DNA of 64,000 bases, taken from Saccharomyces paradoxus (taxonomy: Eukaryota > Ascomycota > Saccharomycetes > Saccharomycetales > Saccharomycetaceae). The stretch covers positions 372,001-436,000 of the forward strand of contig NC_047493.1 in assembly GCF_002079055.1 (NCBI RefSeq), in the 5' to 3' direction. Below are positions 1-10,698 of this stretch, in pieces. Position 1 is the first letter of the stretch; each line of letters starts with the position of its first letter. A program made the translations under genes and the position numbers. The notes under the pieces were generated by a model. It was not told the DNA's origin. It ran no database searches and saw nothing but the letters and a program-made list of their open reading frames with translations.

Positions 1-302
1 TACTGGACATATACGCATCTATACAATTTTTGACTTTTTAGAGAAGAAAAGAAACCAATAATATACATTCTTTTTTCTGCTTTTGTTACAAATAAAACCT
101 CGTTGTTATTATACTACATATATCGGCGATGGTAAGATCAGGATTTTTCTCGTACTCCTCCCTTACTATTTCACATTATCGCTTCGTCGGCAGGCCAGGC
201 TGGTGTGAAACAGTGCTGCTTTCTCATGCACACAAAACATGCGTTAACGTAAGTCTCATTTTTTTCTCCCGTTATCACTATATTTGAGAGTTCTTTGAGC
301 AC
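1..302. other. Intergenic, left edge of window
   Basis: No reading frame here looks like a gene. By synteny with S. cerevisiae chromosome VII it should be the 3' flank of AFT1 followed by the 3' flank of RPB9. That is inference, because no AFT1 coding sequence is visible. Confidence 0.5.
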
Positions 303-671
303 TCACGAAAACTGCGTTCTTTTATTCTTCTGATCTGAAGTAAATATGTGTGAGCAAGACAAACACACAAAGAATAAAACCATCGAAGTGTCCTTTCTTC
401 TTTGTTGTGATTGAAAAAAGACATTTTCGCGAGAGTGACATTTAGGACACTCTCTATCAGATCTCGGAAGAGTCGGATCGGAACCAATGTCTTGCACCAC
501 GCCCGCAGTTTCACCAATGTTGGTGATCAATTCATGCCTGTATACCAATGGACTGCCCGCTTCTTCCACGTACGAGCATGTTCTGCATTCAAATAATAAC
601 CTGTTATTTTCTTTATCTTCACGAGGGTACAACATATTGTTGCAGTCACGGCAAAATCTAAACGTAGTCAT
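303..671 (-). CDS. RPB9: RNA polymerase II subunit Rpb9
   Basis: A 122-residue small subunit of nuclear RNA polymerase II, equal in length to the S. cerevisiae protein. It has two zinc ribbons. The N-terminal one uses C7, C10, C29 and C32. The C-terminal TFIIS-like one has two CxxC pairs (CPKC and CLSC). The family supports start-site selection, fidelity and transcript cleavage together with TFIIS, whose gene DST1 lies further along this window. The ATG is the first in frame and the protein begins [10 protein letters not shown]. The gene is divergent from MNP1 across about 260 bp. Identification is from direct recognition of the sequence. Confidence 0.97.
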
Positions 672-932
672 AACAGTTTCAGGGGAGTTTAACTTTCTCT
701 TATTGTCAAAATGTTTTAACTTTTGCTCTACCTAGAATCTGCTCTGGTCCCATTTGGCTTCTACTCTTTTAGAGCTATTCACGAGAACAAAATTTTTCAA
801 CTTACCCGCCCTATCCCGCAAGTCCAATAAAACAACTCAAACTAATGGCAAACAAGAACTCGGTAAATTCCAGAAGGAACAGGACAAGCAGCCCGTTAGC
901 AACAGACACAATCAGCTAAATAAACGCCCAGT

Positions 933-1517
933 ATGTCCCTACGTATACTAGCGAGGAGATCTTCTTCTATCTGGATGAAAACGCGCATTACACCAGCATT
1001 AATCTCTCCTATTACTATCACAACCCGTTTCAATTCTACGACTACGACAGCATCATCACATAAGGACGATGTCAAGCCAGTTGATCCTAAAATTTCTAAA
1101 ATCGTGCAGGACATCTCCCAATTGACTCTATTGGAAACTTCTAGTTTGATCAATGAACTGAAAACAGTATTGAACATTCCAGAAATTTCCATGCCTCTGG
1201 GCGGATTCATGGCAGGTGCTGCAGGTGCAGGTGCTAGTAATGTACCCGGCTCCACTGGTGAAGCTGGCACCGGTGCTGAAGAAGAAGCTAAGCCTGAGGC
1301 AAAGACCGTGTTTACTGTGAAATTGGACTCGTTCGACACTAAGACTAAGGCAAAAGTCATCAAGGAAGTCAAGGGATTATTGGGCCTTTCATTAGTTGAA
1401 GCAAAGAAGTTCGTTGAGGCTGCACCAAAGGTTTTGAAGGAAAATGTCGCCAAGGATGATGCTGATAAGATTAAGAAAACCCTGGAAGACTTAGGGGCTA
1501 AGGTCAGTTTAGAATAA
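933..1517 (+). CDS. MNP1: Mitochondrial ribosomal protein bL12m (Mnp1/Mrpl12)
   Basis: A 194-residue mitochondrial L7/L12 homologue of the large-subunit stalk. The first 30-35 residues are rich in Arg, Ser and Thr with no acidic residue, as expected for a mitochondrial presequence. Residues about 50-80 form the dimerisation region. A flexible Ala/Gly/Pro/Glu hinge follows. The C-terminal 70 residues form the L12 domain, with GLSLVEAKKFVE and a terminal LEDLGAKVSLE. The stalk recruits mitochondrial translation factors. Length matches S. cerevisiae. An antisense frame over most of the gene is a shadow. Confidence 0.95.
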   Translation: MSLRILARRSSSIWMKTRITPALISPITITTRFNSTTTTASSHKDDVKPVDPKISKIVQDISQLTLLETSSLINELKTVLNIPEISMPLGGFMAGAAGAGASNVPGSTGEAGTGAEEEAKPEAKTVFTVKLDSFDTKTKAKVIKEVKGLLGLSLVEAKKFVEAAPKVLKENVAKDDADKIKKTLEDLGAKVSLE

Positions 1518-1958
1518 TTTCAAAATTTGCATTTGTAGCAATTTGTCGATCATGTTAATCAAAATAGTCTGTTTTCTCTTTGAGAAAAAAAAATATATAT
1601 ATATCCTGTAAATATATTTAACTCTTTATTCTTCTTTCATCCTGCCTTTTATATATTGTACCACATCGCCCATTGCGAGTAGATGTATAGAAATTATTTC
1701 CTTATTATTTTCCATTTGCTGCAAGTAACTTAAATTCCATCACAATATGTGTCCTTGTGTTATACGAGTTGCAGACGGGCTAATCTATCACTTCGTAATT
1801 CCACTTTTCCAACTCACAAAAGCGATTGTTTTCTTCGAAATATTTTGCTCACTAACCGTAGGCATAAAGAATAAAGCAAGAGTAAAACGAAAGAAAAGAT
1901 AAAGGTCTGACCTTTTTGTTTTTGATTTTTTTGGATAACGCTAAGGCCAGTTGAGAGA
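1518..1958. other. Intergenic MNP1-NPY1
   Basis: 441 bp without a gene. It holds an AT dinucleotide run near 1592-1605, likely part of the MNP1 3' end signal, and a T-rich stretch just before NPY1. I see no RNA gene or repeat. Confidence 0.6.
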
Positions 1959-3113
1959 ATGTCCACCGCAGCAACTTTTTTTGGTCAGCAGGTCTTGAAC
2001 AGAGTTTCGTTCTTGAGATGTTCGAAAGAATTCATCAAAAAATCACTGAACCATGACTCCACCATTTTTATCCCATTTATCGAGGGGGAAGCCCTCATTT
2101 CGCCCGAGAATGGTAATTTAGTTCAGCTGTCCAAGTCTAAAAAGTCTTTCAAAAGTATTTTGTCAACAATAATTCCTTTATACACTACTCTTCTGAACAC
2201 AACTCGGTCAAGAAGTGATGAGTCAGGCATCAATCTAACATTTCTAGGTCTCCTAGAAAACACAGATTCTACGTTTGATTTTGAATGGTCTGATATTTCT
2301 TATAAAGGAACACCATACTTTGGGTTAGATATTCGTGTTACTGAGAGCACTCTCTTCAAGAAAGCCGACTTCGAGCCTATCTTTTCCTACCCGAAGATGA
2401 CTAGGGATCATATCTTTAAACAAACAAATGAAGATGCCTCACTCTATTCACAAGGCAGGATGTATCTAGATTGGCTAGCCAAGTACAAATTCTGTCCCGG
2501 TTGTGGATCAACATTATTTCCAGTCGACGCTGGAACCAAACTTCAGTGTTCTAACGAAAATAAAAATGTATATTGCAACGTGAGGGATGCAAGCGTTAAT
2601 AACGTATGCTTCCCACGAACTGATCCAACGGTTATCGTAGCCGTGACCAACTCAGACTACTCTAAGTGTTGCCTGGCAAGATCTAAAAAAAGGCATGGTG
2701 ATTTTGTATTGTACTCAACGATTGCAGGCTTTATGGAGCCATCTGAGACCATCGAAGAGGCCTGTATTAGGGAAATATGGGAGGAAACAGGTATCTCGTG
2801 CAAGAATATTGATATAGTCCGTTCACAGCCGTGGCCTTACCCCTGTAGTTTGATGATCGGCTGTTTAGGTGTTGTGGAATTCAATTCTGAAAATGAGGTC
2901 ATCAACTTGAATCATGACGACGAATTATTGGATGCTCAATGGTTTGATACAACAGAAATCATTCAGGCTTTGGACAATTACACCGGCGGGTTTCGTGTTC
3001 CATTCAAAAATGATATAAATTTACCTGGAAGTACTACCATTGCCTTCCAATTAATCAGTCATGTCTGCAAGAACTATAGAAGCCTACGCAAGGCCTCATC
3101 AAGCCATTTATAG
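1959..3113 (+). CDS. NPY1: NADH diphosphatase (Nudix hydrolase), peroxisomal
   Basis: A 384-residue Nudix hydrolase that splits NADH to NMNH and AMP. Seen in the sequence are a zinc-ribbon segment with a CPGC pair and two later cysteines, the NADH-pyrophosphatase block around FPRTDPTVI, and a Nudix box of the form GX5EX7REUXEEXGU (GFMEPSE...REIWEETGIS). The protein ends in SHL, a type 1 peroxisomal targeting signal, which fits the known peroxisomal location. Length equals the S. cerevisiae protein. The start is the first ATG of the frame. Confidence 0.95.
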   Translation: MSTAATFFGQQVLNRVSFLRCSKEFIKKSLNHDSTIFIPFIEGEALISPENGNLVQLSKSKKSFKSILSTIIPLYTTLLNTTRSRSDESGINLTFLGLLENTDSTFDFEWSDISYKGTPYFGLDIRVTESTLFKKADFEPIFSYPKMTRDHIFKQTNEDASLYSQGRMYLDWLAKYKFCPGCGSTLFPVDAGTKLQCSNENKNVYCNVRDASVNNVCFPRTDPTVIVAVTNSDYSKCCLARSKKRHGDFVLYSTIAGFMEPSETIEEACIREIWEETGISCKNIDIVRSQPWPYPCSLMIGCLGVVEFNSENEVINLNHDDELLDAQWFDTTEIIQALDNYTGGFRVPFKNDINLPGSTTIAFQLISHVCKNYRSLRKASSSHL

Positions 3114-3469
3114 TTTTTTCTTTATGTAAGATATTGATAAACAGGAGTGCTTACAGCTTATGTATGTTTTCCAGTTGGTTACCCGAACATAACAGAGGTG
3201 CGTCATACTACGAATACTGAATGAATATAGAATTTTGGATTGTAGGAACAAGCAATTTGAAGGAAAAATCATTACGAATAGAAGAAAGAGGAGCTGAAAA
3301 GGGCATATAACTGTTCATAGCCGTGAAATAATTTCTGAGTTATTATTCCAGAACCTCTTTTGAATTTCTAGCATCATTCACTGGGGATTAGTTTGTCAAA
3401 AACGGTATAAACTAAAAAAGTAAGAATAGTGAACAAACAAGAGAAGCGCAAAAAAAGAAAAGAAGTAAA
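3114..3469. other. Intergenic NPY1-SGF73
   Basis: 356 bp with no gene. It ends in a purine-rich leader just before the SGF73 ATG. No repeat or RNA gene is seen. Confidence 0.55.
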
Positions 3470-3916
3470 ATGAGACCAGGCGATGCAGAGATTAAGGGAA
3501 TTAAGCCCAAAATTGTTGAAGAATATTCTCTATCTCAGGAAAACGGTTCTTCCCACGATTCGTGGAAAGGCCTAATATCGTCAGCGAAGGACACTCCTTT
3601 GCAGTATAATCATATGAATCGTGAAAGTCTAAAAAAATATTTTAACCCGAATGCAAAACTTATTGAGAATCCTTTAGATGCGCCGATCCAATTTAGAGTA
3701 TGTGAAAAATGTGGGAAGCCTCTAGCTTTGACAGCTATCGTGGACCACTTAGAGAACCATTGTACGGGAGCATCCGGAAAAAGCAACACAGATCTAAAAG
3801 ACGAAAGTACTAGTGAAACAATACGAAATGGAGTGGAATCAACTGGGACAAATAATGACGATGATGACAATAGCAATGATAATAACAATGACGACGATGA
3901 CGATCACGACGATGAT

Positions 3917-3963
<47 letters not shown>

Positions 3964-5443
3964 TGATGTCAATGGCGCAAACTATAAGAAGAGTGACTCT
4001 TCTTTTAACCCTCTAAAAAGATCAACATCTATGGAATCTGCCAACACACCAAATACGGATACGAAAAGATCGAAAACTGGAACTCCCCAAACCTCCAGCT
4101 CTTCCATAAAAAAACAAAAAAAAGTCAAACAAAGAAACCCGACTGAGAAACACTTGATTGATTTCAATAAACAATGTGGTGTAGAGTTGCCGGAGGGTGG
4201 CTATTGTGCACGTTCGTTAACATGTAAGTCCCATTCTATGGGTGCAAAGAGGGCCGTTTCTGGTCGTTCCAAGCCCTACGATGTCTTGCTAGCTGATTAT
4301 CATAGAGAACATCAAACTAAAATTGGCGCAGCTGCTGAGAAACGTGCTAAGCAACAAGAATTACAAAAATTACAAAAGCAGATACAAAAAGAGCAGAAAA
4401 AACATACACAGCAACAGAAGCAAGGCCAGAGGTCTAAGCAAAGAAACGTAAATGGTGGAAAGTCTGCCAAAAATGGCAATAAGAATACTGGTCACAACGG
4501 TAACAGTATCAGCGAAGTAGGACACGTTAATCTAACTCCTGAAGAGGAAACAACACAGGTTTTAAATGGTGTGTCCCGATCATTTCCACTACCATTAGAG
4601 TCAACAGTACTGTCATCAGTTAGATACAGGACCAAATACTTTAGAATGAGGGAAATGTTTGCTTCCTCATTTTCTGTGAAACCAGGATACACTTCTCCAG
4701 GTTATGGTGCAATCCATTCTCGTGTAGGATGTTTAGATTTGGATAGAACAACAGATTACAAGTTTCGTGTTAGGACCCCTCAGCCAATTAATCATCTAAC
4801 AAACCAAAACCTTAATCCGAAACAAATACAAAGACTACAACAACAAAGAGCTCTACAAGCGCAGCTTCTTTCTCAACAACAGCAGCAGCAGCAGAAGCAA
4901 CAGCATCATTTAACCCAAGCTCAAGGCCAGGCCAATACTCAACAGCAGACTCAAGGTATGGTGCCCAATCACTTCCCTACCGGCGCAACGAATTCGTCAT
5001 TTAATGCCAATATAATGAACAAGCAAGTTCAGCAGCAGCAGCAGCATAAGTCTCAAGATACGGGTCTTACGCCGCTGGAGATACAATCACAACAACAAAA
5101 GCTACGACAACAGCAACTACAGCAGCAGAAGTTTGAAGCTGCAGCTTCATATTTAGCCAACGCTACCAAATTAATGCAAGAATCAAATCAAGATAACCAT
5201 TTATCTGGTACTCACAACAATAATAATAGTGGAAAAAACGGTCACAACGACATAATGACGATGAAAGCGTCCATGAATTCTCCTAATGCTAGCATAAGTG
5301 GCATGCAATCTCCCCCTAGTATCAACACCCTCAATGGCTCTGGACAAGGTGTATCTACCGGTATTAATGTCCCCGGCAATAACGGGAGAATTGAAGTAGG
5401 CATTGGAAATTCTGTGAATCCCTATAAGGGCAGAATAAAGTAA
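3470..5443 (+). CDS. SGF73: SAGA deubiquitinase-module subunit Sgf73 (ataxin-7 homologue)
   Basis: A 657-residue protein that tethers the Ubp8-Sgf11-Sus1 deubiquitinase module to SAGA and helps activate it. An N-terminal zinc knuckle uses C78, C81, H93 and C98. An SCA7 domain lies near residues 222-285, with [16 protein letters not shown] and a following [12 protein letters not shown] block. Between them is an almost pure Asp tract encoded by a gat/gac repeat. The C-terminal half is rich in Gln and Asn. Length equals the S. cerevisiae protein. Antisense and Met-Thr frames over the Asp tract are shadows of the repeat. Confidence 0.96.
3858..3969 (+). repeat. gat/gac microsatellite coding poly-Asp in SGF73
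   Basis: An imperfect GAY trinucleotide tract, most regular around 3909-3968 where gacgat alternates. It encodes an Asp run broken by a few Asn, Ser and one His. Such tracts vary in length by slippage without shifting the frame. It lies in a disordered linker between the two zinc-binding parts of Sgf73. Confidence 0.85.
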
Positions 5444-5617
5444 TCGGATTATGCACATTATTCAGCATGTTTACGAAGTGAGCATTAAACATCATTGGTC
5501 AAAGCAACATATATATATCTATATTTATGGACAAGTTGTGCTACCTTCATTCCAAATTTCTTCTCTAATGTAAATTATTTCTTCTTCGTGAGTATACATT
5601 GTTTATTTAAGTGGACA

Positions 5618-7129
5618 CTATGCTTCTTCATAAGGGTAAGAGAGAGCAAAAAAAAATGCCCAGTAAGCCCCCATTAAGTAGTTCTTAAAATACAGTACCA
5701 TAAAAGTAGCCATAAACAGGAGGGGCCATGGATTATTGGGTAGAGCCTTTACAAATGTCATATGCAAAAGAAAATTAAAGAATGAAACGCTAAACATTTG
5801 CCAAGGATAGTACTTTTTTTCTTTCCATATGACTTTGTCAACGTTTTCTTCGAATGACTGAGTCATTGCTTCCCTAGAAAAGTATTTCTTAATTCTAAGC
5901 GGACCATTCCTCTCAAAATTCACATAATCATTGCGCAACACTTGTCTGCTCTCATCAATAGCAGTAGCCCATTGAATAGGGACGGCTGGTTTTAGCCATC
6001 CAGTGGCAGAAGTTTCATCTTTGCCAGCAATATATGATTTAATAGTCTCCAAAGGACCGCCATTATTTACCGCCAGTACAGGTTTGCCTAATTTCATGGC
6101 TTCCAACGGAACAATACCGAAGTGTTCATACGCTGGAGTATACAATAACATTTCAGTTTTTTCCAGCAATAGTTCCTTCAAAGATGACGAAATTGATGTT
6201 AAAAATATAATTTTACTATGGCTGGCTTTGAACGACTCTAAATCGGAGGCACATTTTATTTCTTGATAGTATATGGTTGCATGAGATAGTTCGTATTCAT
6301 CGGCCAGAGACTTTAGTTCCTTTAAGTACTGCACATTTTCTGCGACCCTTTCGTCATAACCACCGCAAATAACCAATTTAACGTTGTCATTACTTTGATC
6401 TTCAGATAGTGCAAAAGCCTTTATAGCCAACGCAATATCTTTTTTTCTTTCAAAACGATTTATACTTAAATAAAATCTATCACCTTCGTTGAATACTGTT
6501 TTGAAAAATTTCTTGTCGATATCTTCGACTTCGATTGTTGATAAATCCACACATGGATAAATGACGTCTGGGTCATTGGATAAATATTTGAACGTTTTAT
6601 GGAACGTGGTTTTGGTGAAATTTGAATTTACCACAACAGTATCGGCAGCACTCACGGAAAACTGCTCTATTAGGTCAAATGGAAGTCTATATATTTTCTT
6701 CAATAACCCAGTTCTTTGGGTTAATAATTGATCGGGGAAATGACAATAAAACATTAAAGTGGCAGAACTAAAAATATGCAAAAGCGGGATACATGTAGAT
6801 AGCTGATCGATAATAATTAATTGGTAGGCATTGACTTTTTTTTGTAGGATTAATTGAATAACTAAATAAAGCTGTCTAATTGTTGCGAAAACAATAAAGA
6901 AACGACCCAAAAAGTTTGTTGGTAAAAAATCACCATAAACCTCAACCTTCAATTGGCCGTCTTTAACCTCTTCAAAACAATGTGATTTATCACAATGACT
7001 GGTATAGATGATGACACTATGCCCTTGTTGTTGTAAACCTAATGCGGCATCGACAACTAACCTTTCGGCGCCCCCGATTCCTAAATCTGGATGGATGAAT
7101 GCAATCGTTCTTCTATCCTTGTCAATCAT
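5618..7129 (-). CDS. ALG2: Alpha-1,3/1,6-mannosyltransferase Alg2
   Basis: A 503-residue GT4 glycosyltransferase that adds the second and third mannoses to dolichol-linked Man1GlcNAc2 on the cytosolic face of the ER. Visible are the N-terminal donor-fold start IAFIHPDLGIGGAERLVVD, the EX7E motif in EHFGIVPLEAMKLG followed by NNGGP, and hydrophobic C-terminal membrane segments. The protein is the same length as S. cerevisiae Alg2, but from memory it differs at several percent of residues, notably near the C-terminus. That is one reason for assigning a sister species. It is convergent with SGF73. Confidence 0.96.
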   Translation of the reverse strand: MIDKDRRTIAFIHPDLGIGGAERLVVDAALGLQQQGHSVIIYTSHCDKSHCFEEVKDGQLKVEVYGDFLPTNFLGRFFIVFATIRQLYLVIQLILQKKVNAYQLIIIDQLSTCIPLLHIFSSATLMFYCHFPDQLLTQRTGLLKKIYRLPFDLIEQFSVSAADTVVVNSNFTKTTFHKTFKYLSNDPDVIYPCVDLSTIEVEDIDKKFFKTVFNEGDRFYLSINRFERKKDIALAIKAFALSEDQSNDNVKLVICGGYDERVAENVQYLKELKSLADEYELSHATIYYQEIKCASDLESFKASHSKIIFLTSISSSLKELLLEKTEMLLYTPAYEHFGIVPLEAMKLGKPVLAVNNGGPLETIKSYIAGKDETSATGWLKPAVPIQWATAIDESRQVLRNDYVNFERNGPLRIKKYFSREAMTQSFEENVDKVIWKEKKYYPWQMFSVSFFNFLLHMTFVKALPNNPWPLLFMATFMVLYFKNYLMGAYWAFFFALSYPYEEA

Positions 7130-7385
7130 CTCGTTTGTCTGATCAACTTTTTCTATCTATCTTCTGTTCTATTTATATTTCCTGGTTTATTAGATGGTGA
7201 ATGTAGTAATTTCTTAATGTTATGAATAATAACATCATTTATTTTTGCTGTTCGCGCGTTTATCTAGGTATGAACTTGTCCATAAAAAAAAAAGACATAC
7301 GCAAAGTTCTCGATCTATATAAATTGTATCTGTGGTTATGACCGCTTTGTATGTGTATTATAATATTTACAAGAATACAAGTCTC

Positions 7386-9071
7386 TCATGATAACCTTTG
7401 GTGCTTTTTGATAATCTTCGGAAGGGCTTTGGCCCAAGATTTTGTTTTGTTGTCAGTTAGCATAAATACACGACCGCCTTGTTTCATTCTAGCAGTCCTA
7501 CCCACTCTGTGGATTAGGTCTATTGACGTTTTGGGTACATCGTAGAGAACAACGTTCCGCACACCTTTGAAGTTAAGTCCTCTTGCCATGAGATCAGTGG
7601 TTACGAGTACATGCAGGGACTTGTTTCTCGATACGGTGACGTCAGAATTTGTCCTTTTCAATTCGCCAATAACGATGTTAGAATCGGGAATTTCAAGTTT
7701 CTTCAAAGAAGTTGACGACGAAATATTTTGAGGAACCACTTCCGAGAGTCGCCTTGGTGGTGATAAAAAGGGCATGATTTTCTCGGATCTTTCCTCAAAT
7801 GTATCTTCACCAGTTAAACCAATGGCATTATGGCCGAATTTGTTATTCAAGAGGTTAACAATTTCAGGTACATCCTTTTTTTCGTTGACAAAGATAATGC
7901 ATCTTTTCTCAAATCCTGGTTCAGTATCATCATTTGAAATAGCATATAGAGTTTGTGCTAATGCCTTAATCTTGGATCCCTTGAAAGGACTTAGAGCAGA
8001 ATTTATAACCCTGAAGTCCAAAGTGAATGGTAACTTATGCAGTTTAGGTGTCATTATAGGAATTACTGTGGGAAATAGTCTTTGCATGGTCTTGTTAAAC
8101 TCTTGAGGGATGGTAGCAGAACAGAAAATAAGGTGATTAATGTTAGGAATTCTCTTTATGACGGAGTGCGTTTCTTCAAGCCATGACCTATCCAGAAGCG
8201 TATCAGCTTCATCTAGCACTACGAAACCGACTTTGGACAGTATTTTATCAGGCCTAGTAATCATTCTGATGGAGAACAGGTTTAGTAGTTTTCCTGGGGT
8301 CGTGACTAAAATATCTATTCTATTTTTGATGTTCTCCAGCAGATCACGATACGACGTGGCCTTATCCCACTTGAAAGAGTTTAAACCTAACAAGGATTTT
8401 GTTTTGGAGACGGTTTCGTATACTTGGTCAACCAATTCGTGTGTAGGCACCAATATGATGGATCGAATCAGAATGCTGTGTCTTAGTGTTTCCCATAGTT
8501 CGGGAGTTTCTAACTCCTGTCTTTTCAAGTAGTCTATCAAAGGTATCAGGTAGGCCATGGTCTTACCTGAACCAGTTTCGGCGGCAATGGCATGTATTTG
8601 TAATTTAGGATCCATTAAATTCTTGGATATTTTCTTAATGGCCACCGTTTGAATGGGGCTCGGTATTACATTTTCATCGGTTTTTTTCTTATTATCTTGG
8701 AGCTTCAACGACTCTTTGGAAATAATTTCTTTTACAGCATCTCTAACGGATGGTAATATAAGCAATTGATCGAAATTTGATATTTTTTGTATTAGTTTAC
8801 TGGTACTGTCCATGTTCATATCAACGTCATTTTTCAATCCACCATACTGTCCAAAATTGAATGCTTGGTCAGAGTCCTTCTTTCTGTCGCCTTTTTTCCC
8901 TTTGGATTTCTGTTTTCTGTCTTTGCTGTTACTTCCTGAAGGCACTGAAGCTAATGGAGAATATCTTTTATGCTTTGTTCTTGGGCCTCCCGCGTACGAA
9001 CGCACTCCTATCTCAAGAAGCATGGGGAAAGACCACCGTGGCAAAACTTTTGAGTTGAAAAAAAGCGACAT
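7386..9071 (-). CDS. MRH4: Mitochondrial DEAD-box RNA helicase Mrh4
   Basis: A 561-residue DEAD-box protein needed for late assembly of the mitochondrial large ribosomal subunit. A basic N-terminus (residues 1-70) is followed by motif Q-like sequence, Walker A AAETGSGKT at 163-171, VLDEADTLLDRSW, CSAT, and C-terminal motifs TTDLMARGLNF and HRVGRTAR. The first 30 residues suit a mitochondrial presequence. Length equals the S. cerevisiae protein. It is divergent from PUS2 over about 450 bp. Several plus-strand frames inside are shadows. Confidence 0.95.
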   Translation of the reverse strand: MSLFFNSKVLPRWSFPMLLEIGVRSYAGGPRTKHKRYSPLASVPSGSNSKDRKQKSKGKKGDRKKDSDQAFNFGQYGGLKNDVDMNMDSTSKLIQKISNFDQLLILPSVRDAVKEIISKESLKLQDNKKKTDENVIPSPIQTVAIKKISKNLMDPKLQIHAIAAETGSGKTMAYLIPLIDYLKRQELETPELWETLRHSILIRSIILVPTHELVDQVYETVSKTKSLLGLNSFKWDKATSYRDLLENIKNRIDILVTTPGKLLNLFSIRMITRPDKILSKVGFVVLDEADTLLDRSWLEETHSVIKRIPNINHLIFCSATIPQEFNKTMQRLFPTVIPIMTPKLHKLPFTLDFRVINSALSPFKGSKIKALAQTLYAISNDDTEPGFEKRCIIFVNEKKDVPEIVNLLNNKFGHNAIGLTGEDTFEERSEKIMPFLSPPRRLSEVVPQNISSSTSLKKLEIPDSNIVIGELKRTNSDVTVSRNKSLHVLVTTDLMARGLNFKGVRNVVLYDVPKTSIDLIHRVGRTARMKQGGRVFMLTDNKTKSWAKALPKIIKKHQRLS

Positions 9072-9519
9072 TGTGCTTATTATACTTTGTTCTGACCTGA
9101 TAAGGTATTTCGAACCATCAGTAATATCTATAACACTATTATTATAGTTGCAATTCTTATATTCCGTGGTAAGTGATCTAAAACTTCGCTTACTTTCAAA
9201 AATTTCAAGAATAAAGTTAGGTTGGGCTGTTCAACAGCAGTTGTCTTACGAAACAGAACCCACCGAGAAAAGAAAATGAAAAAAGCGGCATTGAAGACTG
9301 GCTTTGCTTTGAGACATATACTTACAGGTCAGAGAATAAAGAGATACTTGTATGTATGAATGTGTAGCTACTTACGCACAGATGTATATTTATTGATGTG
9401 AACATAACATTTTATTAACAGTACTCTGCAGTGCGAGTTGTAGTAGTACTGGTGATGAGGGCAGCACGGCAGCGGTAAAAGCGGCAGCAGAGAGAAAGCC
9501 GAGTAAACATAAGGTCGTC
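9072..9519. other. Divergent promoter region MRH4-PUS2
   Basis: 448 bp shared upstream region. Base composition rises in GC towards PUS2 (from about 9430). No RNA gene or repeat is seen. Confidence 0.5.
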
Positions 9520-10626
9520 ATGCTCTTAGGATACTGCGGCAGTGGATACTATGGAATGCAATACAACCCACCGTATAAAACAATTGAAGGTGAGATTCTT
9601 ACCAAGCTCTTCGAAGTAGGAGCGATTTCCGAGGAAAATTCGTCGACACCGAAGAAAAACTCCTTCATGGCTGCGGCAAGAACAGATAAGGGTGTACACG
9701 CCATGTTAAATTTACTGTCGCTAAAGATCTCACTGCAAGAAGATACGGTTGCGAAGTTGAACGCCGTGCTACCGCCCGAAATACGCGTGTGGGGTATTCA
9801 GCCTGTCAATAAGAAGTTTAACGCCAGATCCGCGTGCGACTCTCGATGGTATGAATACCTTATCCCAGAATTTGTACTCATTGGTCCACCCCGGAGTTCT
9901 GTTTTGCATAAAAACGTGGGGGTATGCTACCGCGAAGACGGCTCGCAAGAGGTGTGGGATGCGTTCCTGGAACAGACGCGTGAGAGATTCAGCGGGGATG
10001 AGCTGTGCCGTTTGCAGGACACTGCACAGAAACTAAGTGAGAGCGATCCTTTAGTACAAGACTATGTGGGGCTCTTGAGCGGCACCCTTAGCGGCTACTG
10101 CTTGCCTCGCTCGAAGCTGTACGCTTTCGAGGCGGCCATGCAGGAGTACGTGGGGACGCATAATTTTCACAACTTCACGACAGGCAAACTTTCTGGGGAT
10201 CCCAGTGCGCAGCGCCATATTAAGGAGATTGTAGTGTCGCAAGCTTCACCGCGATGGATAAGTGTCCGGATCCACGGGCAGTCGTTTATGCTTCATCAGA
10301 TTCGACGAATGGTAGCGCTTGCCGTGCTTGCTGCCCGTTGTCAATTACCGCCTAACCTTGTACGTAACCATTTTAACGCCGGGGCTAGGAAGTACATTCC
10401 GAGAGCACCCGCGCAAGGCTTGCTACTAGAGGGACCCGTGTTTGACCGGTATAACACTAAGTTGCGCAAACTGCTATATTGCGAAATCCGCCCGGACAAT
10501 ATTACTCTTGAGCGCATGTGCCGTTTCCGGGAACGCCGGATCTATACTGCGATCGCACACGAGGAGACGGAGCGTCACGTGTTTTGCCACTTTGTACGAC
10601 AGATGAACCGCCTGGCCACGCTCTAA
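9520..10626 (+). CDS. PUS2: Mitochondrial tRNA pseudouridine synthase Pus2
   Basis: A 368-residue TruA-family pseudouridine synthase, paralogue of Pus1, reported to modify positions 27/28 of mitochondrial tRNAs. The catalytic Asp is D56 in AAARTDKGVHA. The N-terminal YCGSGYYGMQYNP and the C-terminal FMLHQIRRMVALAV block are typical. The protein is close to the 370 residues of S. cerevisiae; the C-terminus is slightly shorter. Codon use is clearly more GC-rich than in neighbouring MRH4 and PYC1. Short antisense frames within it are shadows of this GC-rich sequence. Confidence 0.93.
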   Translation: MLLGYCGSGYYGMQYNPPYKTIEGEILTKLFEVGAISEENSSTPKKNSFMAAARTDKGVHAMLNLLSLKISLQEDTVAKLNAVLPPEIRVWGIQPVNKKFNARSACDSRWYEYLIPEFVLIGPPRSSVLHKNVGVCYREDGSQEVWDAFLEQTRERFSGDELCRLQDTAQKLSESDPLVQDYVGLLSGTLSGYCLPRSKLYAFEAAMQEYVGTHNFHNFTTGKLSGDPSAQRHIKEIVVSQASPRWISVRIHGQSFMLHQIRRMVALAVLAARCQLPPNLVRNHFNAGARKYIPRAPAQGLLLEGPVFDRYNTKLRKLLYCEIRPDNITLERMCRFRERRIYTAIAHEETERHVFCHFVRQMNRLATL

Positions 10627-10631
10627 TCTAG

Positions 10632-10669
10632 CCGCCCAATGTCGCAGATCAACTCGCGACATTGGGCGG
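10632..10669 (+). terminator. 14-bp perfect hairpin just after PUS2
   Basis: Arms at 10632-10645 and 10656-10669 are exact reverse complements (ccgcccaatgtcgc and its partner) with a 10-nt loop. The hairpin starts 6 nt after the PUS2 stop codon. Eukaryotic mRNA ends do not normally need such a structure, so a role in 3'-end formation or mRNA stability is only a guess. Confidence 0.6.
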
Positions 10670-10698
10670 TCAATACTCTTATGCTATTGGCTCTTCAA

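Noticed and set aside
896-1453. 185-codon minus-strand frame opposite MNP1
   Set aside because: It is the antisense shadow of a well-recognised ribosomal protein gene with biased codons.
3813-4016. 67-codon Met-Thr repeat frame inside SGF73
   Set aside because: It is the out-of-frame reading of the gat/gac repeat.
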